From positions 1 through 64,000 of the forward strand of contig CAZUHB010000028.1 of NCBI GenBank assembly GCA_964620445.1: a DNA stretch of 64,000 bases. The letters are read 5' to 3'. This document shows positions 32,642 through 40,120 of this stretch, in pieces. The DNA comes from CAZUHB01 sp964620445 (GTDB taxonomy: Bacteria; Planctomycetota; B15-G4; CAYZWU01). The notes under the pieces were generated by a model. It was not told the DNA's origin. It saw only the letters and a program-made list of their open reading frames with translations, and did no database searches. The translations under genes and the position numbers were made by a program. Position 1 is the first letter of the stretch, and every line of letters starts with the position of its first letter.

Positions 32642-34141
32642 ATGAAGCGAACATGTGTCGTCTTTGCACTTCTCGTCTGTCTTTGCGCCGCGGGTCTGGC
32701 CCAGGACAGCGACAGGGTGTACAAAAAAACAACGGCCACCGCCGCCCACCAGGCCGAGCGTGCACCGGGCTCGCTGACCACGCTCTTCGCGTGGAACAAC
32801 GGCTACGCCGGTAACACCTTCGACATCACACCGGCCATCGATCTCTACAGCACCGCTCTCGATGTCAACTGGATCTCGGCGGGAGAGACGATCGACGTCG
32901 ACGCTTACTACTGCGTCGGTTCCTGTGTGGGATTCGAAAATGATCCCACCCACTGGACGCTCCTCGGAAGCAACAGCAACGTGGCAGCGGGCCCCGACCT
33001 GCCGACCAGCATCGACATATCGGGCAACAATGTCCGGTTCATCGCCGGAAACATCTACGGGATATACGTGGACGTTTCCAACTACGCGAACCTCCTCGGA
33101 TTTCTCGGCTACACCAACGGATTGTACAACGTCTCGAACAGCGACCTGGCCATTGCAACGAACACGGGCGAGGCGAACCCGGCGTTCAGCTACAGCTTTT
33201 ACCCCCGCGGCTGGAACGGGACGTTCCACTACGACACGCAGGGCATGGCCTATCCGATCCTCGATATCAAGTGCAACGGCGACGATTCCGACGTGGAGAT
33301 TTTCACCGGCGACAGCGCGACGGTCACCATCGATGTCCTCGCCCGCGACTTCGCCGGCTTCCCTGTCGAGATCTGGATCGCGCTCGTCACGCCGGCCGGT
33401 AACTGGTGGTCCTATCAGCTGGGCGCCTGGTACCCCGATCTCATCCATCCGGCGTGGAGCAGCGGGCTCACCGACTGGTCTGGCACGGTTCTCAACCTCG
33501 TTCCGCCCCTCGGCGCGTACAAGGTTTTCGTGGCTATCGACATCTATCAGAACGGGCTCGTCGACTTTCCCCTCTTCGACTACGACATGGTGAACTTCGA
33601 CGTCGTCCCGCCGCCCACGAGCTACGAGTGGGATGACGGCACGACCGAAAACCTGCTCTGCTGGGTGAGCGGCGGCGACATGGTCGGCATGCACCGCTTC
33701 GACACGATTCCGGGCGGCGAGAACATCACCGAGGTCGGAACGATCTTCGGTTCCACCACCTATCCCGGTTTCGCTCCCGGAAACGGAACGGCCACCGACT
33801 TCTACATCTGGGAGGATCCGACCTCCGACATGGATCCGATCGACTGCGTCCTGATCAACCAGGGCACCGGCGCGGTGAACAACGTGGACCAGGACATCCA
33901 TGTCTGGGATCCGCTCACGGCCACGGTCACCACGGCCGACTTCTGGATCGCCTACAACCTGCACCATGCCGGATATGAATACTGTCTGGCCATCGACGAC
34001 ACGACCGCCTATGTGCCGGGCAGCGCCTTCTACGCGGGCACCAACACCCTCAACGGTTTCGATCCGACCGATCTCAGCGTCAATCAGTATCCGCCGGCCG
34101 AATCGACTTATGGATTCTGGACCGTCCGGGCCAACTACTGA
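32642..34141 (+). CDS. Exported protein of unknown function
   Basis: A 499-residue secreted protein. The signal peptide MKRTCVVFALLVCLCAAGLAQ ends in a clear cleavage site, and AAGGAG lies 8 nt upstream of the start. The mature protein is rich in aromatic residues, Asn, Asp, Gly and Thr and looks all-beta: repeated phrases such as IDLYSTALDVNWISAGE, NIYGIYVDVSNY and FWIAYNLHHAGYEYCLAIDD suggest two or more jelly-roll-like domains. No catalytic motif was seen. The style matches secreted proteins of metazoan-debris or particle-attached bacteria. It is followed by a strong terminator at 34165-34202, so it is transcribed alone. Confidence 0.75.
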   Translation: MKRTCVVFALLVCLCAAGLAQDSDRVYKKTTATAAHQAERAPGSLTTLFAWNNGYAGNTFDITPAIDLYSTALDVNWISAGETIDVDAYYCVGSCVGFENDPTHWTLLGSNSNVAAGPDLPTSIDISGNNVRFIAGNIYGIYVDVSNYANLLGFLGYTNGLYNVSNSDLAIATNTGEANPAFSYSFYPRGWNGTFHYDTQGMAYPILDIKCNGDDSDVEIFTGDSATVTIDVLARDFAGFPVEIWIALVTPAGNWWSYQLGAWYPDLIHPAWSSGLTDWSGTVLNLVPPLGAYKVFVAIDIYQNGLVDFPLFDYDMVNFDVVPPPTSYEWDDGTTENLLCWVSGGDMVGMHRFDTIPGGENITEVGTIFGSTTYPGFAPGNGTATDFYIWEDPTSDMDPIDCVLINQGTGAVNNVDQDIHVWDPLTATVTTADFWIAYNLHHAGYEYCLAIDDTTAYVPGSAFYAGTNTLNGFDPTDLSVNQYPPAESTYGFWTVRANY

Positions 34142-34164
34142 TCGACAGGTTCCGAACCAAGAAG

Positions 34165-34202
34165 AATCCCCCTTCCCGCGGGAAGGGGGATTTTCTTTTT
34201 TT
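34165..34202 (+). terminator. Strong rho-independent terminator
   Basis: A perfect 28-nt palindrome (34165-34192: AATCCCCCTTCCC, GC, and its complement) is followed by TTCTTTTTTT. It lies 24 nt after the stop of the exported-protein gene. The T run on the plus strand shows the direction; on the minus strand the run is weak, though the stem could still help to end the convergent gene. Confidence 0.9.
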
Positions 34203-34223
34203 GGATCGCCCTCTCCGGTACCG

Positions 34224-35405
34224 TCATTGATTGATGACACCGGAAAGATCAACAGGAATGAGAGGGCCGGGGCTGTAATAATTCGTGATCGCGCCCTGAA
34301 AGTAATAGGTTCCTGGCGGCTTCCCCGCGAGGTACGGAGACAGAACCCGGTCGTAGACCTCGAAGTCGCCGTACGGAGTGCCCCAGAATCCGGGAATACT
34401 GGCGATCGGGTGCATTGCGAGAACGGTATGGACTCCGGTGAGTATCTTCGTGGCACTGTACAAGGGAAAGTAAGTCGGGAAGCCGACTCCGCTGGCAACC
34501 AGGAGCCAGCAATCCTCGGGAAGAAGATTCTTCTTCAAACGAAATCGGACAGAACTCCCGGCGGCCCAGTTTCCCACGCAGTAGAGTGAGGCGTCGTTCC
34601 CCGCAAGACCGTCGGTGCCGGGAGTGTAGAACATCCCCCCGGCCGGATCGGAGTTGCCGTAGAGTTTGCATTGGAACGATCCCCAGGCATTCGATGGTGC
34701 CTGATAGGTATCGATGTACTTTCCGGTGGGATAGTAGACGTCGTACGCGTTCTCCGTTCCGTTCCCAGCCACCTGCGAGTCCAGAAAAGTGAGCGATGTC
34801 GTTCCCGCAACCGGTTGGGAAACCAGATGGTACCCGATGCCGATATGACCGTAGGCGGGATTGAGTCTCGTCGTGTCGGTCGCGTCGCTCAGCAGGAACT
34901 CGTACCCCGTTGATTCCAGGTCGACGAGAATCGTGTGATCCACCTGGCCTCCCCCGGGCCAGGCGTTGGGAAGCTCCGAAAAGAAGAACCCTGCCTCGTA
35001 CACGTAGGGACGGCCGTACCCGGTCCCCCCCCAGCCGGTGCAGTTGTCATAGAAGTAGATTGCGATCGATTCGCCCCCGGGATCCATGTTTGTGGAAGAG
35101 TAGGAGAACTCGAAACCGTCCACCACCTCGCAGGGCATTCCGTTACCCTGATCCTGGAGGACGCCCCAATCGAGATAGAGGTATCCCGTTTCCATGGGCA
35201 GATAGCCGCCGATCAGTGTCGTCGTGTTGTTCCAGATAGGCGTTCCCCAGCGGCCATTGGAATCGGTCGGATTTCCAAAGGCATCGATCGAATAGGTGCG
35301 GTGTTCGTTCTTCGACGGTGCGGTCCCGCTTTCGGTCTGGCCCTGGGCAAGACAGAGCCCGGCGAGCAGGAGCAGGGCGATCGAGGTTGCGATTTTCCGT
35401 TTCAT
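34224..35405 (-). CDS. Exported protein of unknown function
   Basis: A 393-residue secreted protein with signal peptide MKRKIATSIALLLLAGLCLA. It is similar in style to the convergent gene at 32642 (aromatic, Gly- and Asn-rich, all-beta) but not an obvious copy. Phrases such as YLYLDWGVLQDQ, GESIAIYFYDNCTGWGG and DLESTGYEFLLSD resemble a carbohydrate-binding-like or bacterial pre-peptidase-like beta sandwich. The C-terminal part (RFRLKKNLLPEDCWLLVASG) may be a further domain. No enzyme motif was seen. The start has AGGAG 9 nt upstream. Confidence 0.72.
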   Translation of the reverse strand: MKRKIATSIALLLLAGLCLAQGQTESGTAPSKNEHRTYSIDAFGNPTDSNGRWGTPIWNNTTTLIGGYLPMETGYLYLDWGVLQDQGNGMPCEVVDGFEFSYSSTNMDPGGESIAIYFYDNCTGWGGTGYGRPYVYEAGFFFSELPNAWPGGGQVDHTILVDLESTGYEFLLSDATDTTRLNPAYGHIGIGYHLVSQPVAGTTSLTFLDSQVAGNGTENAYDVYYPTGKYIDTYQAPSNAWGSFQCKLYGNSDPAGGMFYTPGTDGLAGNDASLYCVGNWAAGSSVRFRLKKNLLPEDCWLLVASGVGFPTYFPLYSATKILTGVHTVLAMHPIASIPGFWGTPYGDFEVYDRVLSPYLAGKPPGTYYFQGAITNYYSPGPLIPVDLSGVINQ

Positions 35406-35704
35406 GACTGATACCTCCTTGATCGGTTGAGCGATGGGCGAGACAGATCACGCTGTTGATGCCGGCCGCGAACCGGGATATTCGGAGAGTCCGCTCCCCG
35501 ACAGGCGCAGGCCGCCATCTACCGGAAAGAACATGCCTGCTTCACCTGAGAAGGCCGGCCGCCGCGCCGAAGACACCCGGTTCCGTTCCTTGCACCGATA
35601 GAAGCGCAAGGGATCCCGAACGGTGCTAGTGGTTTTTCAGATTATTTTGCGGATCGGCCTGGATCTTCAGATCGAGCGCTCGCCGAAAAGGAGTTGCCCC
35701 CCGG
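35406..35704. other. Intergenic region, nothing recognised
   Basis: About 300 nt between two leftward genes. It contains the upstream region of the exported-protein gene at 34224-35405 and the tail of the LanC-like operon. I see no gene, RNA or convincing terminator in it. Confidence 0.5.
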
Positions 35705-37081
35705 TCACGAGGAGCAAAGGATTCCGAAGGGAAGGAGCGGATCGTACTCTTCACCTTCGCCGAAGGCCGGAGTGCCTTCGCCGAGGGCCGGAGTGCCTTC
35801 GCCGAGGGCGCTCAGTCGGAGCAGCCAGATGCCGATACCGGCCGCGCCCTGCATGAGGCCGGTCTGGGCCGAGAGGAGGGAGGGCTTGACGCGGTGCTCG
35901 GCGTGAATCCACCGGTAGCCGCTCCGGTCGACGGTCGCTCTCCTCACGATCTCGTCGGTGAGGGTTCTGGCGAAATCGAGGTAACCCGGCCGGGGCGATT
36001 CCCGGTGAAGGTCGGCGAAGAAGGCGGCCACACCCGAGAGGCCGCAACAGAGACCGGCATTGTTCCAGAAACCGGGCGTCTCCCTGTCAGGAATGCCGCT
36101 CGTCATGACGCCGCGCGCCGCCCTGTGGACCGCGTCGAGCCATCGGCGATCGCCGGTCGCCTTCCAGAGCTTCAGAAAGAGGCGGCCCGTGCCGGCCGGC
36201 CCATGGCACCACCCGAGGTAAAAGAGCCGCTCCCCGCCCGGTTCGTGGTGGAAGACGAGACCGCGCTCATCGGCTGTCTGAAGGAGGTAGGCGCCCCCGG
36301 AAAGAGCCGCGTCCAGAAAGCGCTCCTCCCCCGTGGCCTCGTGAAGCAGGGCCAGAAAGAAGGAGACCCCCGCCGTGCCGTGGGAGAAATTCGGCATGAG
36401 CCGCTCGTATTCCGCGTCGATCCGCCACTTGAGACCGTCCCCCGCCGGAATCGCTTTCTCCACGAGGCGCCGCCCCGCGAGAGCCGCCAGATCCCCGGAA
36501 GCGCGGTGATCCATCTCGGCGGCGGCATGGAGGAGAAAAAGACCGATCCCCGCGCTGCCGCTCACCACGTCGTTCGAGGCGTTCCACTCTTTTCCGTCTC
36601 CGGCGGCGCGCGCGCTCAGGTGGAGGAGACGCACGCAGTGCAGCGCCCCATCGTGGAGGGCCCGATCGCCCGTGGCCTCGAAACCCCTGTGGAGCACGTA
36701 GCCCATGCCGGCGATCCCCGTGAAAAGCCCCGCGTCGAACGGTTCGCTCGCCTCCGTCGGAAGCGCGGCGGCCAGCGCGCGCGCGCCCTGGAGGGCGTGT
36801 TCGAAAAACTCCCTGTTGCGCGTGCGCTCCCACGCCTCGATGAAGAAGAGAACGACCCCGGCGTCGCCGCTGTAGAGATCGGCCGAGCCGAGACTGGATC
36901 GTTCCGGCTCGGTCGGCCAGGTCCTTCCCTCCTCGGTGTCGACAGCGACCGATCGAAGCCATCGCGCCGCACCGATCGCGGCTCGATCGTAATCATTCGG
37001 GGCGGTGGGGATGAGATAGCAGCCTGACGCGGCTGCGGCAATCAGAAGCGCGGCGACCGGTTTAGAGAGGCTGCACGGCAT
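35705..37081 (-). CDS. LanC-like exported lipoprotein
   Basis: A 458-residue protein whose leader ends in AAASGCYL, a lipobox. The rest shows the alpha-toroid repeats of the LanC family, each ending in a Gly-rich turn: LFTGIAGMGYVL, VVSGSAGIGLFL, FSHGTAGVSFFL, WCHGPAGTGRLF, LCCGLSGVAAFF and LMQGAAGIGIWL. LanC enzymes hold zinc with two Cys and one His; the usual second site is CHG, and here it reads CCG (GLCCG), so the His ligand is replaced by Cys. Cyclases act in the cytoplasm, so an exported LanC-like protein more likely has another role, for example binding or modifying a surface peptide or sugar. A short 7-residue repeat (ALGEGTP) lies near the C-terminus. It overlaps the RidA-like gene by 20 nt. 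Confidence 0.82.
   Translation of the reverse strand: MPCSLSKPVAALLIAAAASGCYLIPTAPNDYDRAAIGAARWLRSVAVDTEEGRTWPTEPERSSLGSADLYSGDAGVVLFFIEAWERTRNREFFEHALQGARALAAALPTEASEPFDAGLFTGIAGMGYVLHRGFEATGDRALHDGALHCVRLLHLSARAAGDGKEWNASNDVVSGSAGIGLFLLHAAAEMDHRASGDLAALAGRRLVEKAIPAGDGLKWRIDAEYERLMPNFSHGTAGVSFFLALLHEATGEERFLDAALSGGAYLLQTADERGLVFHHEPGGERLFYLGWCHGPAGTGRLFLKLWKATGDRRWLDAVHRAARGVMTSGIPDRETPGFWNNAGLCCGLSGVAAFFADLHRESPRPGYLDFARTLTDEIVRRATVDRSGYRWIHAEHRVKPSLLSAQTGLMQGAAGIGIWLLRLSALGEGTPALGEGTPAFGEGEEYDPLLPFGILCSS
35754..35809. repeat. Tandem hairpin repeat, about 2.7 x 21 nt, in frame
   Basis: Units of 21 nt within the LanC-like gene encode ALGEGTP on the minus strand. The first unit holds the inverted repeat CCTTC-GCC-GAAGG; the second reads CCTTC-GCC-GAGGG with one G-U type mismatch. 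Confidence 0.9.
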
Positions 37082-38192
37082 CGATCTCGATCTCGAATAG
37101 GAGGTCGTCGCGACAGATCACGTTCTGCACTGCAAGGGAAGGCAAATCATCGAGGCTGTTCTTCGAGCAGTACCGCACGAAACGGGGCGCGTCGCCTGGG
37201 TTCCTGAAATAGACGATGGCGCGCACCGTGTCGGCCCACGCCATTTTGCGCGATTCGAGTATGGCATTCACCACGTCCATGGTGCGCGCCACCTGTCCGT
37301 CCACGTCGCCAATGTACTCGGTGCGGCCGTCGGGCGCGATGCTCGCCGTGCCGGAGACGTAGAGCCGCCGCAGCCCGCCGGCTGTCAGTTCCACGGCGCG
37401 GCTGAAAGAACTGCCGTATTCGAGCGCCGGACACTGCTGGGGCGACGGCACCGCCTCGATCCGGACGTCCCGGCCTGCCTTGGCTCTCACGGCAAGCAGG
37501 CCGCTGGTGAGCGCGGCGCGAGCGCTGTTGCGCCCCCCCACCCCGGTGCTGGCCGGAACGATCTTCGAAAAGAGATCCCGTTCCCGAAAGAAGGTGCTGC
37601 GCGCCTCGTTGAACTCGTCGTACCACGAAAGGATCCGGTCGTTGTAGAACCAGGTCCGGACGACATGACTGAACTCGAACCCGTTCCCCTGGAGGATCTC
37701 CTCCATCAGTTCCAGAATGTCTCGCGTCTGTTCCCCGCCGGAGACGGAGCGATCGCGAGGGATCAGACCGCCGAGACGGCAGTAGAGGGCATCGTCATCG
37801 TCGACGAGTGTTCCCACGATCCGGCCGTCGTGCCGGATCGACCGGGGACGGGCGCCGACGAGGGCCGAGACTTGAGTTCCCGCGAGGATCGGTGAAGAAT
37901 CGCACCCCTCCTCCACCCAGGTCACCGGCCACGGCGGCGGAACGGACCGATTCTCGAGATCTTTCTCCCCGGACGCACCGCGGGCTGCGCGGTCCGCGGC
38001 ATCGCTGCGCGCGACACCGAAAACCGCCTGGGACAGGACCGATGCTCCAAGACCGTCGAGCGTTTTGCTGACGCCGGCGAGCATTTCGTCGGACCCTTCG
38101 ATCGATTCGGACCGGGCCGTGACGATCAATTCTTGACCTGCACTTCCAGAAACGGTGGTGGTTGAAATCAAGGGCGGCATGCACTTTTCCAT
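37062..38192 (-). CDS. RidA/YjgF-fold protein, chorismatase (FkbO/Hyg5)-like
   Basis: A 376-residue protein without a signal peptide. The second half matches YjgF-fold chorismatases: VVRTWFYNDRILSWYDEFNE, PASTGVGG, YGSSFSRAVEL, RRLYVSGTASIAPDG and YIGDVDGQV follow in the order seen in FkbO and Hyg5. Chorismatases hydrolyse chorismate to a dihydroxycyclohexadiene acid and pyruvate; RidA relatives clear reactive enamines. In this class of genomes such proteins are common and uncharacterised. The ATG at 38192 is preferred, since an upstream start would add a basic segment. It is co-transcribed with the dihaem propeller gene (19 nt apart) and the LanC-like gene. Confidence 0.8.
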   Translation of the reverse strand: MEKCMPPLISTTTVSGSAGQELIVTARSESIEGSDEMLAGVSKTLDGLGASVLSQAVFGVARSDAADRAARGASGEKDLENRSVPPPWPVTWVEEGCDSSPILAGTQVSALVGARPRSIRHDGRIVGTLVDDDDALYCRLGGLIPRDRSVSGGEQTRDILELMEEILQGNGFEFSHVVRTWFYNDRILSWYDEFNEARSTFFRERDLFSKIVPASTGVGGRNSARAALTSGLLAVRAKAGRDVRIEAVPSPQQCPALEYGSSFSRAVELTAGGLRRLYVSGTASIAPDGRTEYIGDVDGQVARTMDVVNAILESRKMAWADTVRAIVYFRNPGDAPRFVRYCSKNSLDDLPSLAVQNVICRDDLLFEIEIDAVQPL

Positions 38193-38211
38193 GTTGGTTC
38201 CCCTCGCGCGT

Positions 38212-40113
38212 CTACTGGGACAGAACGAACGCGGCGAGGTCATCGATCTCCTGCTCGGTCAGATCCTTTGTGGCTCCATGCCTATCGTCGGGATTATGGG
38301 TCGTCAAGACATCTTTTATCGCCTCGGCGCGGCCGTCGAAAAGGTAAGGCGCCGTGCGCCAGGCTTCGACGAGCGCAGGCGTGTCGAAGAGGCGGCCCTC
38401 GTCCCGCCCCGCACCGAGTCCCACGTCGTAGGAGCTCAGGTTCGTGAAGAGCTCCGTTGCGTGGCACGACGCGCAGCCGGCCTCCTCGAAGAGGACGGCG
38501 CCTCTCCTGGCGGACCCGCTCAGCGCGCCCTCCCGCAGCCAGGGGCTCGGCACGGGCGTCATCGACAGGAGATAGGCGTCGATGGCCCGGGCGTCCTCCT
38601 CGGGACGCTGTGCGAACTGGATGTGTCTGATCCCCGCGCGCACCGCGGTCTCGGCCCGTTCGCGCACGCCGGTGATCATGGCCGGCGGCGTCCGATGGGC
38701 CAGGAGCAGGCTCTTCGTGTTCTTGGCATTGCCGATCCCGTCGTTGAGCAGATCCCAGTTGAGCCCGTCGGCGCGGCCGTCGGGATGGCAGCTGGCGCAA
38801 CTCTGCCACATCTGAAAGCAGAGCCGTGCGTCGTTGAAGAGGCTCTCACCGCGGCGTTCGATCGGCATCGATCCCTCGGCGCCGAGAGCGATCGACCGCG
38901 GTGTGTGCCGCATTGCGGGATCGATATCGATCACACCCACACTGTCGCTGAAATACTCCGCGGCGAAAACCCTGCCGCCAACCACGGCCAGCCCGCGCGG
39001 GCCGTTGCCGGCCAGGCTGAGCCGGCGTCGCAGGCCGACCAGATAAGAGAGGTCGTTGGGAACGGCCGCGGCACCGGTTACGCCGGAGGATCCGCTCTTC
39101 TCGCCGGCGCTCCGTTCGAGTTTCGCGTGGAGACGGGCCCGGTCGATCACACTCACCTCGTGCGTTCCGGCCTGGGCCACGCAAAGGAACCGGCCATCGG
39201 ACGAGCACGCCACGCCCCACGGATTCGCCGCACCGAGATCGACATCGTCGAGGAGCACCGTATTGACGAGCCCGCACTCGGCGGCATCGATGATACTCAG
39301 CGCGTTCGTGTTCATCCAACCGCGCTCGAGCTGTGTCGTGGGGAGCTGATAGCGCGCCAGGATGTGCGTGACGTAGATATGCTTGCCGTCGGGCGACGCG
39401 CAGATCCCGCGCAGACCGGTCGAGCCGTTGGGAAGCGGGATGAAGGCGGCGGTCCGATTGCGGGCCGTGTCGATCACCGTGATCCCCGCTGCCGAGTATT
39501 CCCTGTCGGCCGCCCCTCCCGGAAGGTGGTTGGCCACGAAAAGCCGGGCGCCGTCCGCTCCGAGCGCCGCCGCAATCGGTTCGCGCACCACGCTGACACG
39601 CGCTGTCTCTTCTCGCGAAGCGGCATCGATGACGCTGACGATGTTGTCGAACCGGTTGCACACGTAGAGCGTCGAGCCGTCAGCGCTGGCTACGATCGCC
39701 GAAGGGCTGTGTCCGACGCGCCAGGTTTTCGAGAGGCGAAGATCTTTCACGTCGATCTCATGCACCGTACCCTCTGGAACGCAACCGGTCACATAGAGCC
39801 GTGTGCCGTCGGCCGAAAGGGTCATTCCTCCCGGCCTGTCGGGCAGAGCGACGGAGCGTGTCTTTTCGAGGGTTTGCAGATCGATCACCGCAATCCGTTC
39901 AGCCGCGGTCTCGGCCACGTAGAGGAGCCGGCGGTCAACTCCGACGGCCAGGGATGCCGGCCCGCCGTAGCAGGCACTGTCGGTCTCGGGCCCGCCAACC
40001 CGGGCGGAAAGCTCCGACAGGATCAAGCAGAGAATTATCGCGCCCGCCAGCCCGAGGCACCCCATCCTTGCGACACAGATCGTGAATTTCCTATTCGCTT
40101 TTCGCACGCACAT
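38212..40113 (-). CDS. YVTN-type propeller fused to dihaem cytochrome c (MauG/CcpA-like)
   Basis: A 633-residue exported protein with an N-terminal membrane or signal segment (about 15-35). Residues 50-400 form a seven-bladed YVTN propeller (RLLYVAETAAERIAVIDL, GTRLYVTGCVPEGTV, STLYVCNRFDNIVSVIDA). The C-terminal half holds two CxxCH sites, CASCHPDG and CASCHATE, in the layout of dihaem peroxidases and MauG: the first domain with NAKNTKSLL and RTPPAMITG, the second with DTPALVEAWRTAPYLFDG. Such proteins may reduce peroxide or oxidise a partner protein. The ATG at 40113 lies 7 nt after the HzsA-like gene stop, so the two should be translated together. Confidence 0.85.
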   Translation of the reverse strand: MCVRKANRKFTICVARMGCLGLAGAIILCLILSELSARVGGPETDSACYGGPASLAVGVDRRLLYVAETAAERIAVIDLQTLEKTRSVALPDRPGGMTLSADGTRLYVTGCVPEGTVHEIDVKDLRLSKTWRVGHSPSAIVASADGSTLYVCNRFDNIVSVIDAASREETARVSVVREPIAAALGADGARLFVANHLPGGAADREYSAAGITVIDTARNRTAAFIPLPNGSTGLRGICASPDGKHIYVTHILARYQLPTTQLERGWMNTNALSIIDAAECGLVNTVLLDDVDLGAANPWGVACSSDGRFLCVAQAGTHEVSVIDRARLHAKLERSAGEKSGSSGVTGAAAVPNDLSYLVGLRRRLSLAGNGPRGLAVVGGRVFAAEYFSDSVGVIDIDPAMRHTPRSIALGAEGSMPIERRGESLFNDARLCFQMWQSCASCHPDGRADGLNWDLLNDGIGNAKNTKSLLLAHRTPPAMITGVRERAETAVRAGIRHIQFAQRPEEDARAIDAYLLSMTPVPSPWLREGALSGSARRGAVLFEEAGCASCHATELFTNLSSYDVGLGAGRDEGRLFDTPALVEAWRTAPYLFDGRAEAIKDVLTTHNPDDRHGATKDLTEQEIDDLAAFVLSQ

Positions 40114-40120
40114 TGTGAAC

